Assembly (NCBI GenBank): GCA_022071965.1
Contig: JAJVIQ010000019.1
Location: 1 to 64,000, forward strand
Reading direction: 5' to 3'
Length of the DNA: 64,000 bases
Source of the DNA: Gammaproteobacteria bacterium
Lineage (GTDB): Bacteria; Pseudomonadota; Gammaproteobacteria; JAJPIJ01
In this document: piece by piece, positions 31,596-40,541 of the stretch
Layout: each line of letters begins with the position of its first letter
Numbering within the stretch: position 1 is the stretch's first letter
The notes under the pieces: generated by a model
Told to the model about the DNA's origin: nothing
Database searches by the model: none
What the model saw: only the letters and a program-made list of their open reading frames with translations
Translations under genes and position numbers: made by a program

Positions 31596-32993
31596 ATGAC
31601 GATCCCCGACGAAGACAAACCCTGGAGCGGACGCTTCACGCGGCCCACCGACGAGTTCGTCGAACAGTTTTCCGCGTCCGTGCATTTCGACCAGCGGCTG
31701 TACGCCAGCGACATCCGCGGCTCGATTGCCCATGCCACCATGCTGGCGCAGGTCGGCGTGCTGACGGTGGAGGAGCGCGAGAAGATCGTCAAGGGGCTCG
31801 AGAACATCCTGATCGACATCGAGCGCGGCGATTTCGCCTGGCTGCGCGAACTGGAAGACGTGCACATGAACATCGAGGCGCGCCTGATCGATCGGATCGG
31901 GGATGTCGGCAAGAAGCTGCATACCGGACGTTCGCGCAACGATCAGGTCGCCACCGACGTACGCCTGTACCTGCGGGGCGAGACGGACGCGATCGTCGCG
32001 GCGCTGGAACGGCTCGTCGCGGCACTCGTCGATGTCGCCGAGCGCGAGGCCGACACCATCATGCCCGGCTACACGCACATGCAGCCGGCGCAGCCGGTCA
32101 CATTCGGCCATCACCTGCTCGCGTGGGTGGAGATGCTGCTGCGCGATCGGGCGCGCATGCTCGATGCGCGCAGGCGCGTGAACGTGATGCCGCTCGGCAG
32201 CGCGGCGCTCGCCGGCACCAGTTACCCGATCGACCGCCGGATCACGGCGAAGCTGCTGGGATTCGACGCGATCAGCGAGAATTCCCTCGACGCGGTCAGC
32301 GACAGGGACTTTGCCATCGAATTCACGTCCGCTTGCGCGCTCCTCATGATGCACCTTTCGCGTTTTTCGGAGGAGTTGATCCTCTGGTCATCGGCGCAGT
32401 TCGGCTTCGTCGACATCGGCGATGCCTTCTGTACCGGCTCCTCGATCATGCCGCAGAAGAAGAACCCCGACGTGCCGGAGCTCGTGCGCGGCAAGACCGG
32501 CCGGATTTACGGAAATCTCACCGCCCTGTTGACGCTGATGAAAGGCCAACCGCTGGCCTACAACCGCGACAACCAGGAGGACAAGGAACCGCTTTTCGAC
32601 ACGATCGACACCGTGCGCGACTGCCTGCGCGCCTATGCCGACATGATGCCGCACGTGAGCGTCCGTCGCGACGCGATGAAAAAGGCGGCCGGCGCCGGCT
32701 ACACCACGGCCACGGATCTCGCCGACTATCTCGTGCGCAAGGGCGTGCCCTTTCGCGATGCGCATGCCATCGTCGGCCGGAGCGTGCGCCATGCCATCGA
32801 AGTGGGCCGCGACCTTGGCGAACTGACGCTCGATGATCTGCGCCGCTTCAGCGACAGGATAGACAACGACGTGTTCCAGGTGCTGAGCCTCGAGGGCTCC
32901 GTCTCGGCGCGCAATCACCTCGGCGGCACCGCCCCGGCCCAGGTGCGTGCCGCGGCGGTGCGCGCCCGCGAGCGGCTTGCGGCGAAGGAGTAA
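31596..32993 (+). CDS. argH: Argininosuccinate lyase
   Basis: ArgH cleaves argininosuccinate to arginine and fumarate, the last step of arginine synthesis. The N-terminus [20 protein letters not shown] is typical of the family. [19 protein letters not shown] and the fumarase-superfamily signature [20 protein letters not shown] with the catalytic serine loop are intact. The 465-residue length is normal. It diverges from algZ. The conserved argH-algZ-algR cluster supports relationship to the pseudomonad type of gammaproteobacteria. Confidence 0.97.
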   Translation: MTIPDEDKPWSGRFTRPTDEFVEQFSASVHFDQRLYASDIRGSIAHATMLAQVGVLTVEEREKIVKGLENILIDIERGDFAWLRELEDVHMNIEARLIDRIGDVGKKLHTGRSRNDQVATDVRLYLRGETDAIVAALERLVAALVDVAEREADTIMPGYTHMQPAQPVTFGHHLLAWVEMLLRDRARMLDARRRVNVMPLGSAALAGTSYPIDRRITAKLLGFDAISENSLDAVSDRDFAIEFTSACALLMMHLSRFSEELILWSSAQFGFVDIGDAFCTGSSIMPQKKNPDVPELVRGKTGRIYGNLTALLTLMKGQPLAYNRDNQEDKEPLFDTIDTVRDCLRAYADMMPHVSVRRDAMKKAAGAGYTTATDLADYLVRKGVPFRDAHAIVGRSVRHAIEVGRDLGELTLDDLRRFSDRIDNDVFQVLSLEGSVSARNHLGGTAPAQVRAAAVRARERLAAKE

Positions 32994-33062
32994 GGGGGCC
33001 GGCAGCGCGGCGGCCTGAGCGCGTGGAGGAAACCTTTGCCGGCGACGGAGGACCAAAGCGTA

Positions 33063-33434
33063 ATGAGCGACGAACTGGGGGGACTGCGCGATCGCTTGCG
33101 CGAGTTCGCACGCGCACGCGACTGGGATCAGTTCCACACACCGAAGAATCTGTCGATGGCGCTCATCGCCGAGGCGGCGGAACTGGTCGAGCACTTCCAG
33201 TGGCTCACGCCCGAGCAGAGCGCGGACCTGCCGCCGGAGAAGATCGCCGCCGTACGGCACGAGCTCGCGGACATATTTGTCTACCTGGTGCGCCTCGCGG
33301 ACAAGCTGGACGTGAATCTGCTGGCGGCGGCCGAGGAGAAGATGGCGATCAATGAGCGGCGCTACCCCGCGGATCGGGTGCGCGGCGATGCGCGCCGCGC
33401 CGCGGAATACGGGTCCCGGGCGCCGCCGGAATAG
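33063..33434 (+). CDS. MazG-like nucleotide pyrophosphohydrolase
   Basis: The 123-residue protein is an all-alpha NTP pyrophosphohydrolase of the MazG/RS21-C6 type. The metal site is formed by ALIAEAAELVEHFQWLTPEQ and, on the second helix pair, VRHELADIFVYLVRLADKL. The short single-domain size and the FHTPKNLSMA stretch are typical of the house-cleaning group that hydrolyses aberrant dNTPs such as dCTP analogues. The ATG at 33063 is preferred over one 27 bases upstream. It sits 69 bp after argH and may be read from the same transcript. Confidence 0.85.
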   Translation: MSDELGGLRDRLREFARARDWDQFHTPKNLSMALIAEAAELVEHFQWLTPEQSADLPPEKIAAVRHELADIFVYLVRLADKLDVNLLAAAEEKMAINERRYPADRVRGDARRAAEYGSRAPPE

Positions 33435-33565
33435 CGGCGCCCGGAATCGTCGCCGGACCGACGAAATCGGCCCTCCCGGGCGTCCGTCCGGGGTATTTTT
33501 TCGCCATACTTCCAACCAGGGGCGCGGTTGGCCGGTTACCGCACGGAAACGAGGGGACGAGGAGA

Positions 33566-36500
33566 ATGAGCAAGCTGCTGAAGGTTCTGCTGGGCATCGT
33601 CATCGCATTGATCGTGGCCATCGGCGCCGCCGCCGTGCTTTTGCCGCGGTTCTTCGATCCGAACGACTACAAGGATCAGATCGTGGCCCAGGTCGAGAAG
33701 GCCACCGGCCGCAAGCTCGGCCTCGAGGGTGATCTGAAGCTCTCGGTGTTTCCGTGGTTGGGGGTGTCGACCGGCAAGTTGACCTTCGGCAACGCCCCGG
33801 GCTTCGGCGAGGCGCCGATGTTCAGCGCCGACGCGGTCAACGTCCGCGTCCAGTTGATGCCATTGCTTCGCAAGGAGGTGCTCGTCGACACCATCGTCGC
33901 CGAGGGCGTCAACGTCAATCTCGCGCGCGACGCCAGCGGCCGCACGAACTTCGAGGACCTGACCGGTGGCAGGAAGGAAGGGGGCAAAGGTCCGCAGATG
34001 GCCGCGCTGGTGCTCAACGGGCTGGATCTGCGCAATGCCAACATCAGCTGGGATGACCGGCAGAAGGGGGAGAAGTACACCGCCACCCATCTGAATCTGA
34101 GGACCGGAACGCTCGACTTCGGGGAGTCGATACCGGTGTCGCTGTCCACGGAATTCGACGCCTCGCCAAAGGGCGTGAGCGGCAATATCGCACTCGAAGG
34201 CGAGTTCGAGGTCAGCAAGGATCTCAAGCGCATCAACATCACGCCCGTCGACCTGAAGGGCACACTGACGGGCAAGGCGATCCCCGGCGGCTCCTCCGAG
34301 GTCAAGCTCAAGACGGCCGCGAACATCGATCTCGACGCGGGCACCATCAAGGTGGAAGGCCTGGATTTCGCGGGCTTCGGCGCCTCGGCGCAGGGCGGTG
34401 TCGAGGTGACGGACTTCCAGAGCGGCAAGCCCGTCGCAAAGGGCAAGGTGGCGCTCAATGCCGCCGACCTGCCCGCGATCGTCAACATGCTCGCCGGTGT
34501 CCTCCCGGCGCAGGCGGAAAGGCTCAGGCCGCTGGCGGGCGCTGCCGGCAAGGAGCTGAAGCTCGGTGCGGATTTCGACGTCGACATGAAGGCCGGTACC
34601 GCCCGGCTCGAGGGCATCGACTTCGCCGGGCTTGGCGCGACGCTCAGCGGCAACGTGAACGCACAAGGCATTGGCGCTGGAATGCCGACCGCCAGCGGCA
34701 AGGTCGCCCTGGCGGTAGCCGATCTGCCGGCTCTGCTTGGCGCCATCGCGCCCTGGGTGCCGCCGGAGAAGACCGCGCCGCTGCTCGAGCCGTTCCAGGC
34801 CGAACCGACGCTGGCCAGGGACCTGAAGCTCGACGCCGCCTTCGACGTCAACGCGCAGAGCGGCGTGGCCACGATCGAGGATCTCAAGCTGCACGTGTAT
34901 GGCTCCGACATCACCGGCAGCGTCGATGCGAAGAATCTCCAGACCGGCAAGCCCGCCGCCACCGGCAAAGTGAGCATCGTGAGCAGCAACGGTCCTGCCC
35001 TGATCACCGCGTTCACCGGCAGGCAACTGCCCGCCGGCGCGAAGGAGCTGACCCTCGATACCGCGTTCGCCGTCGATCTCGCGGCCGATACCGCCAGGCT
35101 GACAGGTCTGAACTTCAAGGGACTGGACGCGACCGTGCAGGGCGACGTCACCGCCGGTGCGCTGAGCAGCGGCAAGCCCGCTGCCAGCGGCACGCTGAGC
35201 CTCGCCAGCAGCAATGCCCCGGCGATGTTGCAGGCGCTGACCGGCAAGAAGCTTCCCGAGGGCGCCGGCAGGGATCTGAAGGCCTCCAGCACCTTCAACG
35301 TCGATCTCGCCAGTGGCAGCGCCAGACTGCAGGATTTGAACTTCGTCGGTCTCGGCTCGGAGATCAGGGGCGACATCGACGCCAGGAACATCCAGTCGAA
35401 GCAGCCGGCCGTGGCCGGCAAGATTGCCGTCAACAGTCAGAACGGTCCGGCGCTCGTCAGCCTGCTCGCCGGCAGGCCGGTCCCGGGCGCGGCGGGCGAT
35501 CTGAAGCTCAGCACGGCCATGAACGTCGATCTCGCGGCCGGATACGCAACGCTCTCCGGCCTGCAACTCGACACCATGGGCACCAGCGTCACCGGCGACA
35601 TCGATGCCCGGAACATCAATGCCAAGGACTCCTCCGTGGCCGGCAAGCTCAACATCAGGAGCCCCGATGTGTCGGCGCTGCTGAAGGCGTACGGCCAGGC
35701 GGAGCTCCCCGTCGGCGTCACCAATCTCATCGCAGCCGCCAACATCGCCGGCACCGCGCAGAAATTCAAGCTCGATCCGATCACCGCCACGGCGCGCGTC
35801 AGCGGTCCGGCGGTGCCGCAGGGCGCGAGTGACGTGAAGATCTCCTCGCGCGCCGACGTCGACCTGGGTGCCGATACGCTGAACGTGTCGGAGTTCGCCG
35901 TTTCCGCCCTGGGATTGAATGCCACGGGCGCGATCGATGCCACGGCGCTGCGTACCGATCCGAAGCTCAACGGCACGCTGAGCGTCGCCGAGTTCAACCT
36001 GCGCCAGTTCCTGAAGACGCTCGGCAAGGAGAATGCGCTGCCGGCGATGGCCGACGCCAACACCCTGACAAAGGTCGCCGTCACCAGCGCCTTCACCGGC
36101 TCCAGCAACGATCTCAGCCTGCAGGGCATGAAGCTGAGGCTGGACGACAGCAACATCAGCGGCGATCTCGCCATCGCGGGCTTCGCCAATCCCGCGATCA
36201 CCTTCAATCTCGCCGTCGACGCGCTGAATGCCGATCGCTACCTGCCGCCGGTTGCCGAGGAGAAGCAGGGTGGCGGCAAGTCCGAGGCGGCGGCCGCGGC
36301 CCCTGCGACGCCCGCGGCCGCCGCCAAGCTGCCGCTCGATACCCTGCGCCGGCTGAAGATCAAGGGCGACGCCAGCATCGGCACGCTGACCGTGAAGAAG
36401 GCGCGGATGTCCAACGTGCGCCTCGGCATCAACGCCCGTGACGGCGACATTCAGCTCGAGCCGATCGCCGCCAAGTTGTATGATGGCTCGTACAGCGGTT

Positions 36501-37444
36501 CAGTCGGCATCAATGCCAGGGCAGATGCCGCGGTGATACGGCTCGACCATACCCTGACGGGCATACAGATCGAACCGCTGCTGAAGGACATGAAAGGCAA
36601 GGCCAGGATGCGCGGCAAGGGGGATTTCTCCCTGCACGCCGCCGGCAGCGGCGCCACCAGCACGCAGGTCCAGCGATCGTTGAACGGCAACGGCGATTTC
36701 GTCTTCCGCAACGGCGCCATCAAGGGCTTCAACATCGCCAAGTTCCTGCGCAAGGCCGAGACGCTTTTCGTCGGCGACGTGGAGACGGAGGAAACCGATT
36801 TCACCGAGCTGACCGGGACCTACAAGATCGTGAACGGTGTCGTGACCAACAACGACCTGGCCGCCAAGTCGCCGCTGCTGCGCATTGCCGGACAGGGCAA
36901 GGCGGATCTCGTGAGTTCGGAGCTCGACTACCGGATCGACGCGACCGTGGTCGGCACCGTCGAAGGCCAGGGCGGCAAGGAACTCGCGGATCTGGGTGGC
37001 ACGACCATACCCATCAGGGTGGGCGGCACCTTCGACAAGCCCAGCTTCAGCCCGGACATCGAGAGCATCGCCAAGGCGCGGGCGAAAAAGGAACTGCAGA
37101 AGCAACTGGACAAGAACGCAGAGAAGCTGCCGGTGCCCAAGGAACTGCTCGAAGGCGTGCTCGGGACTCAGACGCCGGCGCCCACCGAGGGTGCGGCGCC
37201 CGGAGCCGCTCCGGCACAGGAGACGACCGACCCGACCAAGAAGCTCCTGGAAGGGCTGATCGGCGACAAGAAGAAGACCGCGTCACCACCCGCGGACGGG
37301 GCGGCCGCGCCGGCCCCGGCGAAGCCAGCGGCCCCGAAGTCCGCGCCGAGCGCTGCCAAGGAGGCGGCCCCACCCGCGAAGGAACCGGCGAAGAAGAAAG
37401 ACAGCGTCGAGGATGCACTGAAGGGCCTGCTCAAGGGCTTGTGA
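33566..37444 (+). CDS. AsmA-family envelope protein with tandem internal repeats
   Basis: AsmA-like proteins are inner-membrane anchored, extend into the periplasm and are thought to help lipid transport to the outer membrane. The N-terminal helix is LLGIVIALIVAIGAAAVLLP, followed by the AsmA signature (DQIVAQVEKATGRKLGLEGD). The protein has 1292 residues, about twice E. coli AsmA. The added length is at least six tandem units of roughly 73-91 residues between residues 245 and 810. Each has a pattern like LKL...F.VDL..G.A.L.GL.F.GLG followed by SGKP.A.GKV and a PAL segment. The AsmA C-terminal domain lies at about 910-1200, then a low-complexity Ala/Pro/Lys tail. GAGGAGA precedes the ATG. Confidence 0.88.
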   Translation: MSKLLKVLLGIVIALIVAIGAAAVLLPRFFDPNDYKDQIVAQVEKATGRKLGLEGDLKLSVFPWLGVSTGKLTFGNAPGFGEAPMFSADAVNVRVQLMPLLRKEVLVDTIVAEGVNVNLARDASGRTNFEDLTGGRKEGGKGPQMAALVLNGLDLRNANISWDDRQKGEKYTATHLNLRTGTLDFGESIPVSLSTEFDASPKGVSGNIALEGEFEVSKDLKRINITPVDLKGTLTGKAIPGGSSEVKLKTAANIDLDAGTIKVEGLDFAGFGASAQGGVEVTDFQSGKPVAKGKVALNAADLPAIVNMLAGVLPAQAERLRPLAGAAGKELKLGADFDVDMKAGTARLEGIDFAGLGATLSGNVNAQGIGAGMPTASGKVALAVADLPALLGAIAPWVPPEKTAPLLEPFQAEPTLARDLKLDAAFDVNAQSGVATIEDLKLHVYGSDITGSVDAKNLQTGKPAATGKVSIVSSNGPALITAFTGRQLPAGAKELTLDTAFAVDLAADTARLTGLNFKGLDATVQGDVTAGALSSGKPAASGTLSLASSNAPAMLQALTGKKLPEGAGRDLKASSTFNVDLASGSARLQDLNFVGLGSEIRGDIDARNIQSKQPAVAGKIAVNSQNGPALVSLLAGRPVPGAAGDLKLSTAMNVDLAAGYATLSGLQLDTMGTSVTGDIDARNINAKDSSVAGKLNIRSPDVSALLKAYGQAELPVGVTNLIAAANIAGTAQKFKLDPITATARVSGPAVPQGASDVKISSRADVDLGADTLNVSEFAVSALGLNATGAIDATALRTDPKLNGTLSVAEFNLRQFLKTLGKENALPAMADANTLTKVAVTSAFTGSSNDLSLQGMKLRLDDSNISGDLAIAGFANPAITFNLAVDALNADRYLPPVAEEKQGGGKSEAAAAAPATPAAAAKLPLDTLRRLKIKGDASIGTLTVKKARMSNVRLGINARDGDIQLEPIAAKLYDGSYSGSVGINARADAAVIRLDHTLTGIQIEPLLKDMKGKARMRGKGDFSLHAAGSGATSTQVQRSLNGNGDFVFRNGAIKGFNIAKFLRKAETLFVGDVETEETDFTELTGTYKIVNGVVTNNDLAAKSPLLRIAGQGKADLVSSELDYRIDATVVGTVEGQGGKELADLGGTTIPIRVGGTFDKPSFSPDIESIAKARAKKELQKQLDKNAEKLPVPKELLEGVLGTQTPAPTEGAAPGAAPAQETTDPTKKLLEGLIGDKKKTASPPADGAAAPAPAKPAAPKSAPSAAKEAAPPAKEPAKKKDSVEDALKGLLKGL

Positions 37445-37459
37445 CGAACCGCCTGGAGC

Positions 37460-38623
37460 GTGGCTGACATCGCCTGTTCCTCACCCTGCCACCAGTCCTC
37501 CCCCGCGGGAAGCACGCAGTTGGACGGGTTCGCGCGCAACCTGCTCCACTGGTTCGACGGCCACGGCCGCACGCAACTGCCGTGGCGGCGCGAGCGCTCG
37601 GCCTATCGCGTGTGGCTCTCGGAGATAATGCTGCAGCAGACGCAGGTGGCCACGGTCATTCCCTACTACGAGCGGTTCCTCGTACGCTTTCCCGACGTCC
37701 GGGCATTGGCCGCAGCCCAACTCAACGAGGTGCTGGCGCTGTGGGCCGGGCTGGGCTACTACGCGCGCGGCCGCAACCTGCACCGCTGCGCCCAGGTCGT
37801 GGTGCGCGCTCATGGCGGGGAATTCCCGCGCGAGATCGACGTGCTCACGGCACTGCCGGGTATCGGGCGCTCGACCGCCGGCGCCATACTCGCATTCAGT
37901 TGCGAACAGCGGCATCCGATCCTCGACGGCAACGTCAGGCGGGTCCTGTCCCGCTACCACGCCGTGGAAGGCCCGCCCACCGCACGCGCAGTCGAGGGCC
38001 GGCTGTGGGAGCTGGCTGCCCTCCACACCCCCGCCGCGCGCGTCGCCGACTACACCCAGGCAATCATGGATCTCGGCGCCATGGTGTGCACGCGTGCGCG
38101 GCCGCATTGCAGGTCCTGCCCACTCGCCATGGATTGCCGCGCTCACCACGACGGCGCCGTGGATCGCTATCCGGGTTCGCGTGCACGCAGGCAGGCACCG
38201 GTTCGCAGCCGATGCTTTCTCATCGTACGGCGCGACTCCGGTCATATCCTGCTCGAGGCGCGGCCACCGACGGGGCTCTGGGGAGGCTTGTGGAGCCTGC
38301 CCGAGACCGATACATGCGCCGCGGCAGAAACCTGGTGTGCTGCACATGCCCTGCCCGTGCGTCGGTCGACCTCCTGGGAGGTGATGCGGCACACCTTCAG
38401 CCACTTTCATCTCGACATGCATCCGCTGCTGCTGGAGATAGAGACCTCCCCGCAGGCGGTCATGGATGCCGATCGCTGGCTCTGGTATAAAGACGGCGAT
38501 GCGATCGAGGTAGGTCTGCCCGCACCGGTGCGCCGCCTCCTCGACCGCCTCGATGCGCAGGGCAGCCCGGAGACGCCAGATGACCCGCACCGTGCATTGC
38601 GTAAAACTCGGCAAGACCGCTGA
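37460..38623 (+). CDS. mutY: A/G-specific adenine DNA glycosylase
   Basis: MutY removes adenine mispaired with 8-oxoguanine. The catalytic domain has [20 protein letters not shown], the helix-hairpin-helix [18 protein letters not shown] with the catalytic aspartate in [16 protein letters not shown], and four cysteines of the [4Fe-4S] cluster ([17 protein letters not shown]). A NUDIX-like C-terminal domain recognises 8-oxoguanine ([27 protein letters not shown]). The GTG at 37460 is accepted, though its ribosome-binding site is too close and a TTG downstream (LDGFARNLL) is an alternative. It overlaps yggX by 44 bp. Confidence 0.95.
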   Translation: MADIACSSPCHQSSPAGSTQLDGFARNLLHWFDGHGRTQLPWRRERSAYRVWLSEIMLQQTQVATVIPYYERFLVRFPDVRALAAAQLNEVLALWAGLGYYARGRNLHRCAQVVVRAHGGEFPREIDVLTALPGIGRSTAGAILAFSCEQRHPILDGNVRRVLSRYHAVEGPPTARAVEGRLWELAALHTPAARVADYTQAIMDLGAMVCTRARPHCRSCPLAMDCRAHHDGAVDRYPGSRARRQAPVRSRCFLIVRRDSGHILLEARPPTGLWGGLWSLPETDTCAAAETWCAAHALPVRRSTSWEVMRHTFSHFHLDMHPLLLEIETSPQAVMDADRWLWYKDGDAIEVGLPAPVRRLLDRLDAQGSPETPDDPHRALRKTRQDR

Positions 38624-38852
38624 GGGGCTGAAGATGCCGCCCTATCCCGGTCCGCTGGGCAAACGCATCTTCGACAATGTCTCCGCCGAGGGGTGGCAGT
38701 TGTGGCTCAAGCACCAGACCATGCTGATCAACGAGTATCGCCTCACACCCTTCGAACCGAAGGCGCGACAGTTCCTCGAGCAGGAGATGGAGAAGTTCTT
38801 CTTCTCCGGGGGCGCCGACATGCCGGAAGGATACGTACCGCCGGGCCGCTGA
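38580..38852 (+). CDS. yggX: Fe(2+)-trafficking/oxidative damage protection protein YggX
   Basis: This small 90-residue protein protects iron-sulfur clusters against oxidative damage. The family pattern is complete: [20 protein letters not shown] with the conserved cysteine, [40 protein letters not shown], and the C-terminal [16 protein letters not shown]. The ATG at 38580 gives the normal start. It overlaps the mutY 3' end. mutY-yggX is a long-conserved gammaproteobacterial operon that links DNA and cluster protection. Confidence 0.95.
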   Translation: MTRTVHCVKLGKTAEGLKMPPYPGPLGKRIFDNVSAEGWQLWLKHQTMLINEYRLTPFEPKARQFLEQEMEKFFFSGGADMPEGYVPPGR

Positions 38853-38997
38853 GGCATGCGATCGGCGGACGGGGGCCAGGCATGCGGCATGCCGAATAGC
38901 GGGACGGCGTCAATCTGTAAGCGCGGCAAACCGCTGCCGCTCCCCTTACGCCGAGGCTGCGTCCCCCGCTCACCGGATGCGTGAGGACCTGCCCGGC

Positions 38998-39026
38998 TTG
39001 ACGACAACCCCGCCAATCGCTTTAAT
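38998..39026 (+). promoter_or_regulatory. Sigma-70 promoter of tRNA-Phe
   Basis: TTGACG (38998-39003) and TTTAAT (39021-39026) are separated by 17 bp, each one base from consensus. A GC-rich discriminator (TGCCCCTCCTCGCGGCC) follows, as in stringently controlled stable-RNA promoters. The tRNA begins at 39061. Confidence 0.75.
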
Positions 39027-39060
39027 TGCCCCTCCTCGCGGCCCGCATCGATTCCCGTTC

Positions 39061-39136
39061 GGCCAGGTAGCTCAGTTGGTAGAGCAGGTGACTGAAAATC
39101 ACCGTGTCGGCGGTTCGATTCCGTCCCTGGCCACCA
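39061..39136 (+). tRNA. tRNA-Phe (anticodon GAA)
   Basis: The 76-nt cloverleaf has an acceptor stem GGCCAGG/CCTGGCC, a D-arm with GCTC...GAGC, an anticodon stem GGTGA/TCACC with loop CTGAAAA (anticodon GAA at 39094-39096), and a T-arm GGCGG-TTCGATT-CCGTC. CCA is encoded at the 3' end. Confidence 0.97.
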
Positions 39137-39446
39137 GTTCTTCCAGGCCGCTGCACACACACCCGATACCGAGGCGTACCGCAGGGGATCCTCCGGCCTC
39201 CTTGCCCAGAATCGGAACGGTCCTCCCGCTATCGAGCCGACCCTACGCCACCGACCCCGGTCTTCCGAGGCTGCAGCCTGCGTATCGAAGCCCCCATTTC
39301 GTTGCAGCAGCTCGGGCATGCTCGTTGCGTTCCCGACCTGATGACTCGACGTCGATCCTGGAGCGTCCGCCGGAACTTCATGATTGCCTGAACGGTGCCG
39401 GCCGGAATTGCGACGCTGCATTCGCCAGCGACGGGCGTAACGTCAC
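39137..39446 (+). other. Gap between tRNA-Phe and the GT2-GtrA gene; nothing recognised
   Basis: No convincing coding frame, hairpin with a U-tract or repeat is seen in these 310 bp. Short frames on both strands lack ribosome-binding sites and family motifs. No copy of the tRNA 3' end was noticed in the following few kilobases. Confidence 0.5.
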
Positions 39447-40541
39447 ATGCCAGAAATCTCGGTAGTAGTCCCGGCATATCGCGAGCGCGAGAACCTGCCG
39501 GCTCTCATTGCCGCCCTCGACGAGGCGCTGCGTGGGCATGACTGGGAGACGATAATCGTCATCGACGACGCCGAGGATGAATCGGAAATCCTGGTCCGGG
39601 AGCACGCGCAACGGAATCCGCGCATCCGGTGCATGCTGCGGGTTGGTCGGCGCGGTCTGGCCTCGGCGTGCATAGAAGGCATGCTATCAAGCTCCGCGCC
39701 CTACCTCGCCGTGAGTGACGCCGACCTGCAGCATGACGAGAAATCTCTTCCGGACCTGATCGCCGCAATCAAGAGATCCGATGCGGATGTGGCAGTGGCA
39801 AGCCGATACGCGACCGGCGCCAGCACGGGCGACCTGCCGCGACATCGCGTCTTCATGAGTCGCCTTGCGACCGGATTCAGTCGTCTCCTGGGCGTGACGC
39901 TCAGCGACCCGATGAGCGGATACTTTGTTGTCAGCCGCAAGTACCTCGATTCCGTCGTCCGCAAGCTGTACGGGCGCGGATTCAAGATTCTCCTGGATCT
40001 CGTCTCGGCTTCGGACGGTCGGGTGCGCGTGGTGGAAATACCTTATCGCATGCGAAGTCGGGCCCACGGCGAAAGCAAGATGAGCTTTCGAGTAATCTCC
40101 GAGTTTCTTGCGCTCGTACTTTATCGCATGTGCGGGCGGCTCTTCCCCGCGCGGTTTTTCCTGTTCCTCGCCGTCGGGCTCAGCGGGATGGCGGTTCATC
40201 TCGCCGTGCTGTCCGCCATGTTCGGGTTGACCGCCGGGGACTTCCTGCTCAGCCAGGCAACGGCCATTACCGTCGCCATGACCGGCAATTTCTTCCTGAA
40301 CAACATCTTCACGTACGGCGACCGGCGTCTTCGTGGCACACGGATGTGGCGCGGACTCCTGGCTTTTTACGCGGCATGCGGCCTGGGAGCACTTATCAAT
40401 GTGTCGGTTGCCGATTGGCTGTTCCTGAAGGCGGTTGACTACCGCCTGGCCGGGATGGCGGGAGCGGCCGTTGCGGCAATCTGGAATTTCCTCACGACCG
40501 CCTCAGTCACCTGGGGAGACTCCGGTCGCAAACGACAATGA
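39447..40541 (+). CDS. GT2 polyprenyl-phosphate glycosyltransferase fused to a GtrA-like domain
   Basis: The N-terminal GT-A domain (residues 1-225) begins ISVVVPAYRERENLPALIAA and has the metal motif AVSDADLQHDEKS plus DPMSGYFVVSRKY, like dolichyl-phosphate mannose synthases. Residues 230-360 add four membrane helices of the GtrA/DPMS type (FFLFLAVGLSGMAVHLAVLS, ATAITVAMTGNFFLNNIFTY). GtrA proteins are thought to flip the lipid-linked sugar, so charging and flipping are in one chain. The stop overlaps the start of the DUF2723 gene (ATGA). The probable product is a lipid-linked hexose for the neighbouring GT-C enzyme. Confidence 0.88.
   Translation: MPEISVVVPAYRERENLPALIAALDEALRGHDWETIIVIDDAEDESEILVREHAQRNPRIRCMLRVGRRGLASACIEGMLSSSAPYLAVSDADLQHDEKSLPDLIAAIKRSDADVAVASRYATGASTGDLPRHRVFMSRLATGFSRLLGVTLSDPMSGYFVVSRKYLDSVVRKLYGRGFKILLDLVSASDGRVRVVEIPYRMRSRAHGESKMSFRVISEFLALVLYRMCGRLFPARFFLFLAVGLSGMAVHLAVLSAMFGLTAGDFLLSQATAITVAMTGNFFLNNIFTYGDRRLRGTRMWRGLLAFYAACGLGALINVSVADWLFLKAVDYRLAGMAGAAVAAIWNFLTTASVTWGDSGRKRQ

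Noticed and set aside
33536-35566. Minus-strand frames opposite the AsmA repeats
   Set aside because: They mirror the repeats of the plus-strand AsmA gene and lack any recognisable domain.
34300-35990. Possible CRISPR or DNA repeat array in the AsmA region
   Set aside because: The repetition is protein-level, units are over 200 bp and diverged, and they keep an open reading frame.
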